From NCBI GenBank assembly GCA_958295835.1, contig OY282378.1:2559001-2623000 (forward strand): 64,000 nt of DNA, in the 5' to 3' direction. Under the pieces are notes generated by a model that had not been told where the DNA came from, did not search any database, and saw nothing but the letters and a program-made list of their open reading frames with translations. The translations under genes were made by a program, and so were the position numbers. Position 1 is the stretch's first letter, and each line of letters begins with the position of its first letter. This document shows positions 10,037-18,035 of the stretch, piece after piece. Source of the stretch: an uncultured Gammaproteobacteria bacterium (lineage in GTDB: Bacteria > Pseudomonadota > Gammaproteobacteria > HK1).

Positions 10037-11230
10037 CTACTCCAGGTGCTCGTGAAGCACGGTGAGGATACGAGACGCGGCCGGGCTCTCGTCGCGCGCC
10101 CCATTCCGGTCCACCACGATGACCCGGCTCGTGGCCGGCGCTTCTCCGATGACGCGAACCACGTAGGCGTCATCGCCCTGCTCCGCGTCGTCATCGTCTC
10201 CCCAGAATTTCAGTGCGGAGAGCCATCCCCCGCCTTCGCTTCGCGGGCTGTCTTCGCGGTCGGCATGGCGCACGAAGAACAGCCCCCGCGAACGATCCCG
10301 GTCCTCGACGGTGAACCCGGCGAGGTCGAGGGCGATGCTGGTACGCCGCCACGCGGGTGAGAAGCCTTCGCCGAGGACGAGGGCCGTCGTGCCGTCATCC
10401 TCGCGCACGAGACGCGCGCGTGGCTCCGAAGGGGCGTCCGCGGCAACGAGCGTGGCCGCGCGCTGCTCGTCCACGCCGAGGAAGATCATCAGCCGCGAGA
10501 GCATCTCCGCTTCGAGCCCGGGGTCGCGGGGGCGAGGCTGCCACACCATCCGGCCGAGGCCCTCCACCCGCGCATCGTGGGTCTCGTCGCCGACGACAAT
10601 CTGCTCCGCGCCACGATGCCAGACGTAGATCTCGGTGGTGCCGGGCTCGGTCCCGCGCTCGATCCGGGTCCGGAACTGATCGCGGATCGCCACTCCGTAG
10701 AGCGTATCGGAGATTCGCTGAACCGCTCTCTTGAGAATGCCCGCGGGGAGCGGGGTCTGCTTCTCGGCCCAGTTCGTCTCCATGACCCCGACGTCCGGCT
10801 CCTCGGTCTCGACGGTGAACCCCTGATCGAACCAGAAGTCGCGAAGCCTGGGCCACGCCTCCTCCGGCGGCATGGCAACGACCAGCCAGCGCCGGCCGCC
10901 TTCGCGCTCGATCCTGGCGTCGTCGATGACCGGAAGCACCGTCGGCGCGGACCGGGCCCCGCCGCCTCCCGAGTCGCTCGCATACTGCGAGTACGTGGCG
11001 TCGACACCGGGGATCGGCAGTGAATCCCGCATCGAAGAGCTTGTGAGATCGGGCGGCACCTCGAGCGGTGGCGCGCTCCTGCTCGACTTGTAGCTCGGCT
11101 GCCGGTCAGGCCAAACGTCTTCGAGGGTTCCGGAACAACCGCCGGCGAGCAAGGTACCGATCGCCAAGGCTCCGCCGATCGTCGCGCGGCGCATCCTTCG
11201 CCGCCGCGCCTGGAATATGATCCGCACCAT
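10037..11230 (-). CDS. bamC: Outer membrane protein assembly factor BamC (lipoprotein)
   Basis: Lipoprotein subunit of the BAM complex (NlpB). It is about 397 residues from ATG 11230, which has GAGG five bases upstream; a later ATG at 11194 is possible. The basic n-region, hydrophobic stretch and lipobox LLAGGC put the lipidated Cys at about residue 32. The disordered N-terminal region contains SYKSSRSAPPLEVPPDLT, the BamC segment known to bind BamD. Two helix-grip domains follow (about 100-215 and 265-390), with YGVAIRDQFRTRIERG in the first. In enterobacteria bamC follows dapA; here it stands alone and converges on der. Confidence 0.88.
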   Translation of the reverse strand: MVRIIFQARRRRMRRATIGGALAIGTLLAGGCSGTLEDVWPDRQPSYKSSRSAPPLEVPPDLTSSSMRDSLPIPGVDATYSQYASDSGGGGARSAPTVLPVIDDARIEREGGRRWLVVAMPPEEAWPRLRDFWFDQGFTVETEEPDVGVMETNWAEKQTPLPAGILKRAVQRISDTLYGVAIRDQFRTRIERGTEPGTTEIYVWHRGAEQIVVGDETHDARVEGLGRMVWQPRPRDPGLEAEMLSRLMIFLGVDEQRAATLVAADAPSEPRARLVREDDGTTALVLGEGFSPAWRRTSIALDLAGFTVEDRDRSRGLFFVRHADREDSPRSEGGGWLSALKFWGDDDDAEQGDDAYVVRVIGEAPATSRVIVVDRNGARDESPAASRILTVLHEHLE

Positions 11231-11406
11231 GTCCACCTCGACCGGGACGCTTCTGCAGGATGGAATATCAGGAATTCATGCTACGTTGATACTTGTTTCC
11301 GGACAATGCCCGCGCCACCCGATCCGCCGGCGCAGGCAGGAGGCGATGGACTACGGGACATGCTCGATCCTGGCCTCTCCTGTGCCTCGCGGTCGGTGCG
11401 GCGCCG

Positions 11407-12036
11407 CTATCGTGCCCTGGCCCCCCGAGTCGCCTTCAATTCGATCTCGACCGCACCGTCGAGCCGGTAGACGACCTCCTGATCTTCACCGAGCGCGATG
11501 ATGTCCCCTCCGGTGATACCCCGCGCGGCGGCGCGGATGAACTTGTTGATCACGCCGTGGCAGACGACCAGGGTGTCGCGGCCGGCGGCCTTCCGTTCGT
11601 CGAGAAAGTCCTGTGCGCGGGCGAGCACGTCGGCGCCGCTCTCGCCGCCGGGCGGCCGGAAGCGGATCGGATCCTCCAGGCGCGCGCGGGCAAGCTCCGG
11701 GTGGTCGGTTGCGACCGCATCCCAGCCCGGATACCCGGCGAGGACGCCGACGTCGAAGTCGCTGATGCGCTTGTCGATCCGTACGTCGCCTGCGTCGCGA
11801 CCCAATTCGCCCGCGATGATCGTCGCGGTCTCGAAGGCCCGTTCGAGCGGGCTCGCGACGATGTCGATCCCCGGGTCCGGCAGCACCTCCCGCAGCATGT
11901 GGCCGAGCGCGGCAGCCTGCGCCCGGCCAAGCCCGGTCAGCGGCGACTCCCGGCGGCCCTGGATGCGCCCGATCCGGTTCCATTCACTCTCCCCGTGGCG
12001 CACGAGGTACAGCACGCTCACGGGAACCCCCGGCAT
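11407..12036 (-). CDS. Histidine phosphatase family protein (phosphoglycerate-mutase-like)
   Basis: Predicted phosphohydrolase or mutase using a phosphohistidine intermediate. About 209 residues from ATG 12036. The catalytic RHG box is YLVRHGESEWN near the N-terminus; ASPLERAFETA carries the second arginine, PPGGESGADV the acid region, and VVCHGVINKFI the second catalytic histidine. Length and motifs fit the broad dPGM/GpmB/CobC group, and substrate cannot be decided from sequence. Upstream lies a panE-like scrap, and 176 bp downstream is bamC on the same strand. Confidence 0.8.
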   Translation of the reverse strand: MPGVPVSVLYLVRHGESEWNRIGRIQGRRESPLTGLGRAQAAALGHMLREVLPDPGIDIVASPLERAFETATIIAGELGRDAGDVRIDKRISDFDVGVLAGYPGWDAVATDHPELARARLEDPIRFRPPGGESGADVLARAQDFLDERKAAGRDTLVVCHGVINKFIRAAARGITGGDIIALGEDQEVVYRLDGAVEIELKATRGARAR

Positions 12037-12108
12037 CGGCGCTTGGACAAAGTGCTTCTCCGGCGAGTGATGCACTACGGTGTGAAGGAGCAAGCCGACC
12101 GTCGGCGC

Positions 12109-12262
12109 TCAATCAAAGTGCTTCTCCAGCCCCTTCACCGCACCGACGAGGGTGCGGTTGATCGGCGTCGCGATGTCGTGCTTCTCCCCGAGGCGGACGA
12201 TCGCCCCGTTGATCCAGTCGACCTCGGTGCGGCGGCGGTTGAGGATGTCGGTGCAAGCGCTC
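12109..12262 (-). pseudogene. C-terminal remnant of a ketopantoate reductase-like gene (panE/apbA family)
   Basis: The reverse strand reads DILNRRRTEVDWINGAIVRLGEKHDIATPINRTLVGAVKG in pieces that match the conserved C-terminal end of 2-dehydropantoate 2-reductases (the RRTEIDxxNGAIV...TPxN motif) and stops at TGA 12109-12111. Upstream of about 12262 the similarity vanishes and the sequence is spacer before livG. About 50 codons survive of a gene that is normally about 300. No start codon or NADPH-binding domain remains, so it cannot be functional. Confidence 0.7.
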
Positions 12263-12320
12263 GATCTGGACTGCCCGGTTCCTCCTCCGGAGGGATCGGC
12301 CAGCGATGCCGCAATCCGGA

Positions 12321-13118
12321 TCAGCCCTGGAGCACCCGGCGGACCTCGTCGTCCTCCATCTCCCGGCCGAGGTACGCCTCGATCACCGCGTGATCGGTCT
12401 TGACCTCGTCCGGCGTCCCCTCGGCGATCTTCTGGCCGTGGTCGAGCACCGTGACCTTCTCGCACGTGTCCATCACCACCCTGAGGATGTGCTCGACGAT
12501 GATCACGGTGAGGCCGTAGCGCTCCTTCAGCCCGACGATGATCCGCAGCAGGTTGTCCACGTTGACCGGGGAGAGTCCCGCGGCCGGCTCGTCGAGCATC
12601 AGCAGGCGCGGGCGCATGGCCATCGCCCGGCCGAGCGCGAGCAGCCGGCGCTGCCCGACGGAGAGCTCCGAGGCCAGCATCTCGGCGAAGTCCGCGAGCC
12701 CGATGAACGCGAGCAGCTCCATCATCTCCTCGCGTACGCGCCTCTCTTCGTTCCGCATCCGGCGGGTGCCGAGCACCGCCGCCACCGGGCCGTAGGCCAC
12801 GTGGAGATGGTGTCCCACCAGCAGGTTCTCGAGCACCGTCATCTCGGAGAAGACCCGCAGCAACTGGAACGTCCGGGCCACGCCCAGGGCCGCGATCCGG
12901 TGCGACTCGAAGTGGGTGGTGTCCTGCCCGTCGATCCGGATCCGGCTGCCCTCGTCGGGCCGGTAGATGCCGGAGACCAAGTTGAAGAACGTGCTCTTGC
13001 CGGAGCCGTTGGGGCCGATGAGCCCGCGTACCTCGCCTTCCTCGAGCTCGAAGTCGATCCCGTCGACGGCCCGGAGGCCGCCGAAGTGTTTCGACAGGTT
13101 CTCCGTCCTAAGCAGCAT
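12321..13118 (-). CDS. livG: Branched-chain amino acid ABC transporter ATP-binding protein LivG
   Basis: One of two ATPases that drive a branched-chain amino-acid (or related small acid/amide) importer. It is 265 residues. Walker A is GPNGSGKST (about 35-43), the Q-loop is RTFQLLRVF, the ABC signature is the variant [11 protein letters not shown], and Walker B is [17 protein letters not shown] after Walker B and the long insertion before the signature are LivG features that separate it from LivF. Its start overlaps the livM stop by about 11 bp, so it is the last gene of the reverse-strand operon. Confidence 0.93.
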   Translation of the reverse strand: MLLRTENLSKHFGGLRAVDGIDFELEEGEVRGLIGPNGSGKSTFFNLVSGIYRPDEGSRIRIDGQDTTHFESHRIAALGVARTFQLLRVFSEMTVLENLLVGHHLHVAYGPVAAVLGTRRMRNEERRVREEMMELLAFIGLADFAEMLASELSVGQRRLLALGRAMAMRPRLLMLDEPAAGLSPVNVDNLLRIIVGLKERYGLTVIIVEHILRVVMDTCEKVTVLDHGQKIAEGTPDEVKTDHAVIEAYLGREMEDDEVRRVLQG

Positions 13119-14160
13119 CGTCCGAACCCGGTCGCGTCGCCTGGCCTTCGCGGACCGCGATGAACCGCCGGGTCGCGATGAACCGATCGATGATTCCGCC
13201 GATGCCTTTCGGCATGAACAGGACGGTGAGGACGATCACGGAGCCGAACAGCAGCAGCGAGTAGTGGTAGTAGTCCTTGGTGATGTCGTAGACGATGGTG
13301 ACGATGATGGCGCCGATGACCCCGCCCCAGATATGCCCGAGCCCGCCGAGCACCACCATGAGCAGCAGGGTCACCATTTCGATGACGGTGAAGTTCCGGG
13401 GGTTGAGGTAGCCCGGGATCATGTGGGCGTAGAGCGCCCCGGCGAAGCCCGCGTACCCCGCGCTGATCAGGAACGCGATCATCTTGTGGCCGCGGACGTT
13501 GACCCCGGCCGCGGCCGCGGCCACCGGATCCTCGCGCACCGCCATGAATCCGCGCCCGAGCCGCGAGCGCAGGATCCGGAACGAGAAGAACACCCCGAGC
13601 AGCATGACCGGCATCACGAGGTAGTAGTACTTCTGGTAGGTGTCGAACCGGAAGTCGCCGATGCGCGGGGCGGGGATCCCGCTGAACCCGTTGGTGGCGC
13701 CGAGGTACTCGGTGGCGCTGATGAAGATGCGCACCGACTCGCCGAGCCCGAGGGTCACCAGCGCCAGATAGGCGCCTTCGAGCCGGAACGAAGGGATTCC
13801 CACCACCGCGCCCGCGAGCAGCGTGACCATCACCGCGATGGGCAGGGACACCCAGAAGGTCATCTCGAAGTTCACCGACATGACCGCCGCGGTATAGGCG
13901 CCGATCGCGTAGAGCCCCACGTGCCCGACCGTCACCTGCCCGCAGAACCCCTTGACGATGTTGAGGCCCACCGACAGCAGGATCATCACGCAGATGAAGT
14001 TCGCGAGGAAGACGTGGTAGGTGTTGAGGAGCACCCACGGCAGCGGCGCGAGCAACAGGAACGCGACGAGCCACGGCGCGAGCGGGTGGACGGCGCGCAA
14101 TCGCGTGAGCCCGCGTTCCGTCGCGTCGATGAATCGAAGGCTTGCCGCCTGCTCCGCCAT
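13108..14160 (-). CDS. livM: Branched-chain amino acid ABC transporter permease LivM
   Basis: Integral membrane subunit forming the translocation path with LivH. It is 350 residues from ATG 14160 (upstream in-frame starts add a charged, non-membrane extension). Many hydrophobic helices are visible from about residue 24 onward, and the FCGQVTVGHVGLYAIGAYTAA motif (partly quoted) near residue 80 is the LivM/LivH hallmark. The cytoplasmic EAA-like loop (about 215-235, AVREDPVAAAAAGVNV) contacts the ATPases. It overlaps livG downstream and follows the binding protein after a strong stem-loop. Confidence 0.93.
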   Translation of the reverse strand: MAEQAASLRFIDATERGLTRLRAVHPLAPWLVAFLLLAPLPWVLLNTYHVFLANFICVMILLSVGLNIVKGFCGQVTVGHVGLYAIGAYTAAVMSVNFEMTFWVSLPIAVMVTLLAGAVVGIPSFRLEGAYLALVTLGLGESVRIFISATEYLGATNGFSGIPAPRIGDFRFDTYQKYYYLVMPVMLLGVFFSFRILRSRLGRGFMAVREDPVAAAAAGVNVRGHKMIAFLISAGYAGFAGALYAHMIPGYLNPRNFTVIEMVTLLLMVVLGGLGHIWGGVIGAIIVTIVYDITKDYYHYSLLLFGSVIVLTVLFMPKGIGGIIDRFIATRRFIAVREGQATRPGSDDAA

Positions 14161-14342
14161 GTCGCCTGCCTGATCGTGCCGCCGCGTGCGGCATGGGTCG
14201 TTCAACCCCGGGTGCCGGGAGTCGAGATGCGCGTCAATCAACCTGGGGCCGGACGCTGCCCGTCATGCCGACGTCCATGAATGAGACGATGTTCCGGACC
14301 GGATACGTATCCCGAAGCTCGACTTCCAAGGGTTGTGGAAAC

Positions 14343-14378
14343 GACCGCGGGCGGACGCGATGCCGTCCGCCCGCGGTC
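14343..14378 (-). terminator. Perfect 14-bp stem-loop after the liv binding-protein gene
   Basis: GACCGCGGGCGGAC pairs perfectly with GTCCGCCCGCGGTC around an 8-base loop, 36 bp after the binding-protein stop. Reading along the reverse strand it is followed by GTTTCC, only a short T-tract. Such hairpins behind binding-protein genes often stabilise the upstream mRNA and cut read-through to the permease genes, giving excess binding protein. Role inferred from position; the hairpin itself is read directly. Confidence 0.65.
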
Positions 14379-14413
14379 TGCCGACGTCGAGCGTTTCGCC
14401 GCTCTCGCCGGCG

Positions 14414-15688
14414 TCAGTTGTCGAGGGACTTCCTGAGCGCCGCGGCCTCTTCCTGCATTCCGTCGAGACCGAAATCCGCGCCGAACGTGGTCTTGCCGAT
14501 CACGCGAAGCTCGTAGTCCTCGCCGCCCTTCGTGTACTCGATGAGCACCGGGGTCTTGTTGCCGTCACGACATTCCGGCGTCGCATCGGCACAGAAGTCG
14601 ACCACGCCGCCTCCGAGGGTCTTGTAACCCTGAATGGTCGCGAGCGCGTCCCGGATCGCGGCCCGGTCGGCGGCGAGCGAATCGTCGCTGAGGGTCAGAT
14701 TCGCCCGCTCCAGCGCCATCTTCGCGACCTGCACGAGATCCCAGGCTTGCGAGAAGTCGTGATCGGGAGTCGGGACACCGTAGCGCTCGGTGGTCATCTT
14801 CACGAACGCCTGGGCGTTCGGGTCCGGATCGACGTAGGAGAACGCGGCGTGGAAGAACACCCCCTTGATCGCATCGCCCGCGAGGATGGGGGCAGGCCGG
14901 TTGGACGCGGCCGAGCCACCGATGCGCTTCACCGACGGCGGAATCCCCACCTCGTAGGACTGCACCAGCCCGCGCGCGAAGTCCTGGGACTGGGCGGAGA
15001 TCATCAGCGCCTCGGGTTGGAGCGCCTTGATCTTGAGGAGGTGGGGGCGAAGGTCGAGCTCGCCCTCCTGGAACTGCTCCGCGTAGAGCGGCCCCTCGCC
15101 GTGGAAATTCCGGATGTACTCGTAGAACTTCTGCGCATCGGCCTGCGAGGCGGCGTCGGAGGCCCAGATGTAGGCGATCTTCTTGCCGATGTTCTCGGCC
15201 GTGTACTTCGCGGCCGCGGCGGCCGAGAAACGCGACGAGATCGGCACCCGGAACACCCAGGGGCTGCCCTTCAGGGTGATCTTGTAGTTGGTGGAATGGG
15301 GGATCAGCATCGGCACCCCGGCCTTGTGGACGACGTCCACGATGGGCAGCGACACCGAGCTGCACGTCGAGCCGACGAAGAGATGCACGTTGTCCTGGTA
15401 GGCGTACTTGGTGGCGTTCGCCACGCCGATGTCGGACTTGCACTCGTCGTTGAGCAGCTTGACCTCGATGGTGTGGCCGTTGACCCCGCCGGCCGCGTTG
15501 ATCGCGCTGAGCTCGTCGACCACCATCTGCCCGTACTTCTCGCCGGTCTCGGTCTTCATGCGCAGGCTCGCCCCGATCTTGATGACGCCGGCGGACGCTG
15601 CGCCCGCCACCGCCAACATGGCGCCGGCCGCGAGACCGGCCACCACGCTCCTCGGGCAGAGCCATTCGTTCTTTCGGACTGCATTCAT
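14414..15688 (-). CDS. Branched-chain amino acid type ABC transporter substrate-binding protein
   Basis: Periplasmic receptor that binds the solute and delivers it to LivH/LivM. It is 424 residues from ATG 15688, chosen for the excellent ribosome site (GAGAGGAG) just upstream. A Sec signal peptide covers about residues 1-33, with cleavage after ASA (AGAASA-GVIKIG). The mature protein starts with IKIGASLRMKTETGEKYGQM, the start of a type I periplasmic binding fold (Peripla_BP_6). The ligand could be leucine-type amino acids, amides or urea; sequence alone does not tell. The gene lies between livH and livM with hairpins on both sides. Confidence 0.9.
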   Translation of the reverse strand: MNAVRKNEWLCPRSVVAGLAAGAMLAVAGAASAGVIKIGASLRMKTETGEKYGQMVVDELSAINAAGGVNGHTIEVKLLNDECKSDIGVANATKYAYQDNVHLFVGSTCSSVSLPIVDVVHKAGVPMLIPHSTNYKITLKGSPWVFRVPISSRFSAAAAAKYTAENIGKKIAYIWASDAASQADAQKFYEYIRNFHGEGPLYAEQFQEGELDLRPHLLKIKALQPEALMISAQSQDFARGLVQSYEVGIPPSVKRIGGSAASNRPAPILAGDAIKGVFFHAAFSYVDPDPNAQAFVKMTTERYGVPTPDHDFSQAWDLVQVAKMALERANLTLSDDSLAADRAAIRDALATIQGYKTLGGGVVDFCADATPECRDGNKTPVLIEYTKGGEDYELRVIGKTTFGADFGLDGMQEEAAALRKSLDN

Positions 15689-15749
15689 GTCGTTCTCCTC
15701 TCGTTCGGGTAATGGCGACGCCGTAGCGTCCCGGCGCCGCCGGTGATAC

Positions 15750-15777
15750 GGAGCCCCGGCCACGCGGCAGGGGCTCC
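15750..15777 (-). other. Stem-loop between livH and binding-protein gene
   Basis: GGAGCCCC and GGGGCTCC form a perfect 8-bp stem around a 12-base loop, in the 116-bp gap upstream of the binding-protein gene. There is no T-run in the direction of transcription. It may be an mRNA processing or stability element; function is a guess. Confidence 0.4.
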
Positions 15778-15804
15778 CCTTCTCTTCCACCATCGGCCTG
15801 ATGC

Positions 15805-16695
15805 CTACGCCTTCACCTTCACGATGATACCGAGCAGGCCGGTCGGTCTCACCATCAATACCGTAATCAGCAGCAGGAAGGCATAGATGTCCTTGTAGCT
15901 GGCGATCAGGTAACCCGCGCACAGCGTCTCGAAAAGTCCCACCACCACGCCGCCGAGCAGCGCTCCCGGGAGGCTTCCGAATCCGCCGACCACGGCGGCG
16001 GCGAACGCCTTGAGCAGCATCAGGTAGCCCATCTCGATCTGCACGTAGTTGATGGGGCCGATCAGCACCCCGGCCACCGCGGCCATCGCGCACGCCACGC
16101 CGAAGATGAGCGAGATCATCGCCGGCACGTTCACCCCCATGAGGTACGACGTGTCCTTGTTGTACGCGACGGCACGCACCGCGAGACCCAGCTTGGTGCG
16201 GGTGAGGAAGGTATGGAGCACGGCCATCAGCACCAGCGCGCTGACGAGGATGTAGAGGTAGGACTTCGGCAGCGCGATGTTGCCGAGGAAGATCGGCATC
16301 CCGAAGCTCACCGGATAGGGATGGGGCGCGGCGCCCCAGATCAGGTAGGCGACGTTCTGCAGCGCCACCGACATTCCGAACCCGCAGATGATCATGCCCA
16401 TGCCGGCGACCGTGTAGCCGCCGCCGCCGCGGGTGAGGCGGCGATAGAACACCCTCTCGATGACGACGCCGACGGCGCCGGTGACGATCATCGCCCCCAC
16501 CAGCGCCCCGAAGTACGGAACCCCGCTGATGCTGACGATCGCGATGCCGAGGAAGGCGCCGATCATGTACACCTCGCCGTGCGCGAAGTGGACGATGTCG
16601 AGCCCGGAGAAGATGAGCGAGATGCCGAGCGCGACCAGCCCGTACACGATGCCGATGGACAGTCCGACGATGATGAAGTCGAGCAGCAGGTCCAT
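15805..16695 (-). CDS. livH: Branched-chain amino acid ABC transporter permease LivH
   Basis: Second integral membrane subunit of the importer. It is 296 residues, the usual LivH size, and almost entirely hydrophobic helices. GIVYGLVALGISLIFSGLDIVHFAHGE (quoted only in part by function) near residue 15-41 is the family signature at the N-terminus; the cytoplasmic coupling loop is TRTKLGLAVRAVAYNKDTSYLMG-like around residue 165-188. It follows livF by 30 bp and is clearly in the same transcription unit. Confidence 0.94.
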   Translation of the reverse strand: MDLLLDFIIVGLSIGIVYGLVALGISLIFSGLDIVHFAHGEVYMIGAFLGIAIVSISGVPYFGALVGAMIVTGAVGVVIERVFYRRLTRGGGGYTVAGMGMIICGFGMSVALQNVAYLIWGAAPHPYPVSFGMPIFLGNIALPKSYLYILVSALVLMAVLHTFLTRTKLGLAVRAVAYNKDTSYLMGVNVPAMISLIFGVACAMAAVAGVLIGPINYVQIEMGYLMLLKAFAAAVVGGFGSLPGALLGGVVVGLFETLCAGYLIASYKDIYAFLLLITVLMVRPTGLLGIIVKVKA

Positions 16696-16725
16696 GCGTT
16701 TTCGCTCTTGGTGCGGCGGCCGGCC

Positions 16726-17466
16726 TCAGTGGGCCAGCTCCGCCCCGGCGTCCGCGACCGTGCCCCCGAGGTAGGCCAGCCGCACGTTGTCGTCGTTGAT
16801 GAGGTCGCGCGCATCCCCCTCGATGTGGATCACGCCGTCGCGGATCACGTAGCCGTACTCGGCGAGGAGGAGGGCCATGCGCACGTTCTGCTCCACGAGC
16901 AGGATCGTGATGCCTTCATTGCGGTTGATGCGGTTGACGATGCTGAAGATGTCGAGCACGACCCGCGGAGCGAGGGCCGAGCTCGGCTCGTCGAGCATGA
17001 TGAGCTTGGGATTGGCCATCAGGCCGCGTCCGATGACCAGCATCTGCACCTCGCCCCCGCTCAGGGTCGCGGCGAGCTGGCGGCGGCGCTCCCCGAGCAC
17101 CGGGAAGTAGTCGAACACCTTGTTCATGTCGGCCACGACCCCGGCCTTGTCGTTGCGCGTATGGGCGCCGATCCGGAGGTTCTCCTCCACCGTCATGGCC
17201 GGGTACATGTCCTTGCCCTGGGTGACCTGGGTCAGCCCGCGCCGGACGATGACGTTGGGCTTGCGGTTCCGGATCTCCTCGCCGTTGAACTCGATGCTTC
17301 CGGACCACACCGGCAGGAGGCCGGACACCGCCTTCAGCAGGGTCGACTTGCCGGTCCCGTTGCCGCCGAGCAGGGCGACGATACGGCCTTCGGGCACGGA
17401 CATGTCGATCCCGCGCAGGATCTGCACCTTGCCGTATCCGGTTTGGAGGTTGCGAATGGTGAGCAC
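16726..17466 (-). CDS. livF: Branched-chain amino acid ABC transporter ATP-binding protein LivF
   Basis: Second ATPase of the importer; 246 residues. Walker A GGNGTGKST (about 35-43), ABC signature LSGGEVQML, Walker B LIMLDEPSSALAP and switch histidine region ITILLVEQNVRMAL are all intact. The short spacing between Walker A and signature and the SSALAP tail mark it as LivF rather than LivG. It is the first gene of the reverse-strand operon, so the operon promoter should lie within the 570-bp gap upstream. Confidence 0.94.
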   Translation of the reverse strand: MLTIRNLQTGYGKVQILRGIDMSVPEGRIVALLGGNGTGKSTLLKAVSGLLPVWSGSIEFNGEEIRNRKPNVIVRRGLTQVTQGKDMYPAMTVEENLRIGAHTRNDKAGVVADMNKVFDYFPVLGERRRQLAATLSGGEVQMLVIGRGLMANPKLIMLDEPSSALAPRVVLDIFSIVNRINRNEGITILLVEQNVRMALLLAEYGYVIRDGVIHIEGDARDLINDDNVRLAYLGGTVADAGAELAH

Positions 17467-18035
17467 GGAGGATCCTTCTCCGGGGCGGCTTCCCGTGCCA
17501 GCCGCATTCCGCGCACCGGGTCCTGGCGGCAGCGGGCGGGCAGGGCGGGAGGGCGGAAGATACTATCATCGCAAGCTGCCGAACAACGGGAGAGTACGAG
17601 GCCCAGCGATTCCCGCCAACGTCCCGAACACCGTCGTGTCATCGGGATTTCGCGGTTTTCTCTGCCCCCTGAGCATCCGATCACGGTGATTCAACGGACG
17701 TTTTCGGGCTTGGCGGGAATTGCTGTACGAGGCCGGCATCCGCGGCGCCTTGCGTGTCGAAGGATGGCGCATCCCTTCGTCGTCGATGAGGGCCGGCCCG
17801 TGGATCGAACGACGACCGGGCAGCAGGACGTTTCGCACGGTCGATCCGCGCCGTGCCGGAGGGGCAGCGGCGACGGCGGACGGCGCAACGCCTGGTTGGG
17901 ATGATGCCACTGGTCCGGTTGGCCGCGCCTCTGCGTCCTCCATGTCATGCGCTCCGTCGCGGTCTCGGTCGGCTACGATGAACACCGCCGCCCAAGTGGG
18001 CAGGCCGACGGCCTTGCACGACGGCAACAGGGACA
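17467..18035. other. Divergent intergenic region between livF and the R-M enzyme
   Basis: These 569 bp separate the reverse-strand liv operon from the forward-strand island gene. Overlapping open frames are Arg/Pro-rich and show no family features, so I treat it as non-coding. On the reverse strand a TAGTAT (about 17562-17567) preceding livF by about 100 bp could be a -10 element, with no good -35. The island boundary probably lies here, but I find no tRNA gene or obvious attachment repeat. Confidence 0.45.

Noticed and set aside
7144..10194. Very long reverse-strand open frame (over 1000 codons) opposite yfgM, bamB and der
   Set aside because: Shadow of high-GC forward genes; sequence is Arg/Pro/His-rich and shows no domain, while the forward frames have clear motifs.
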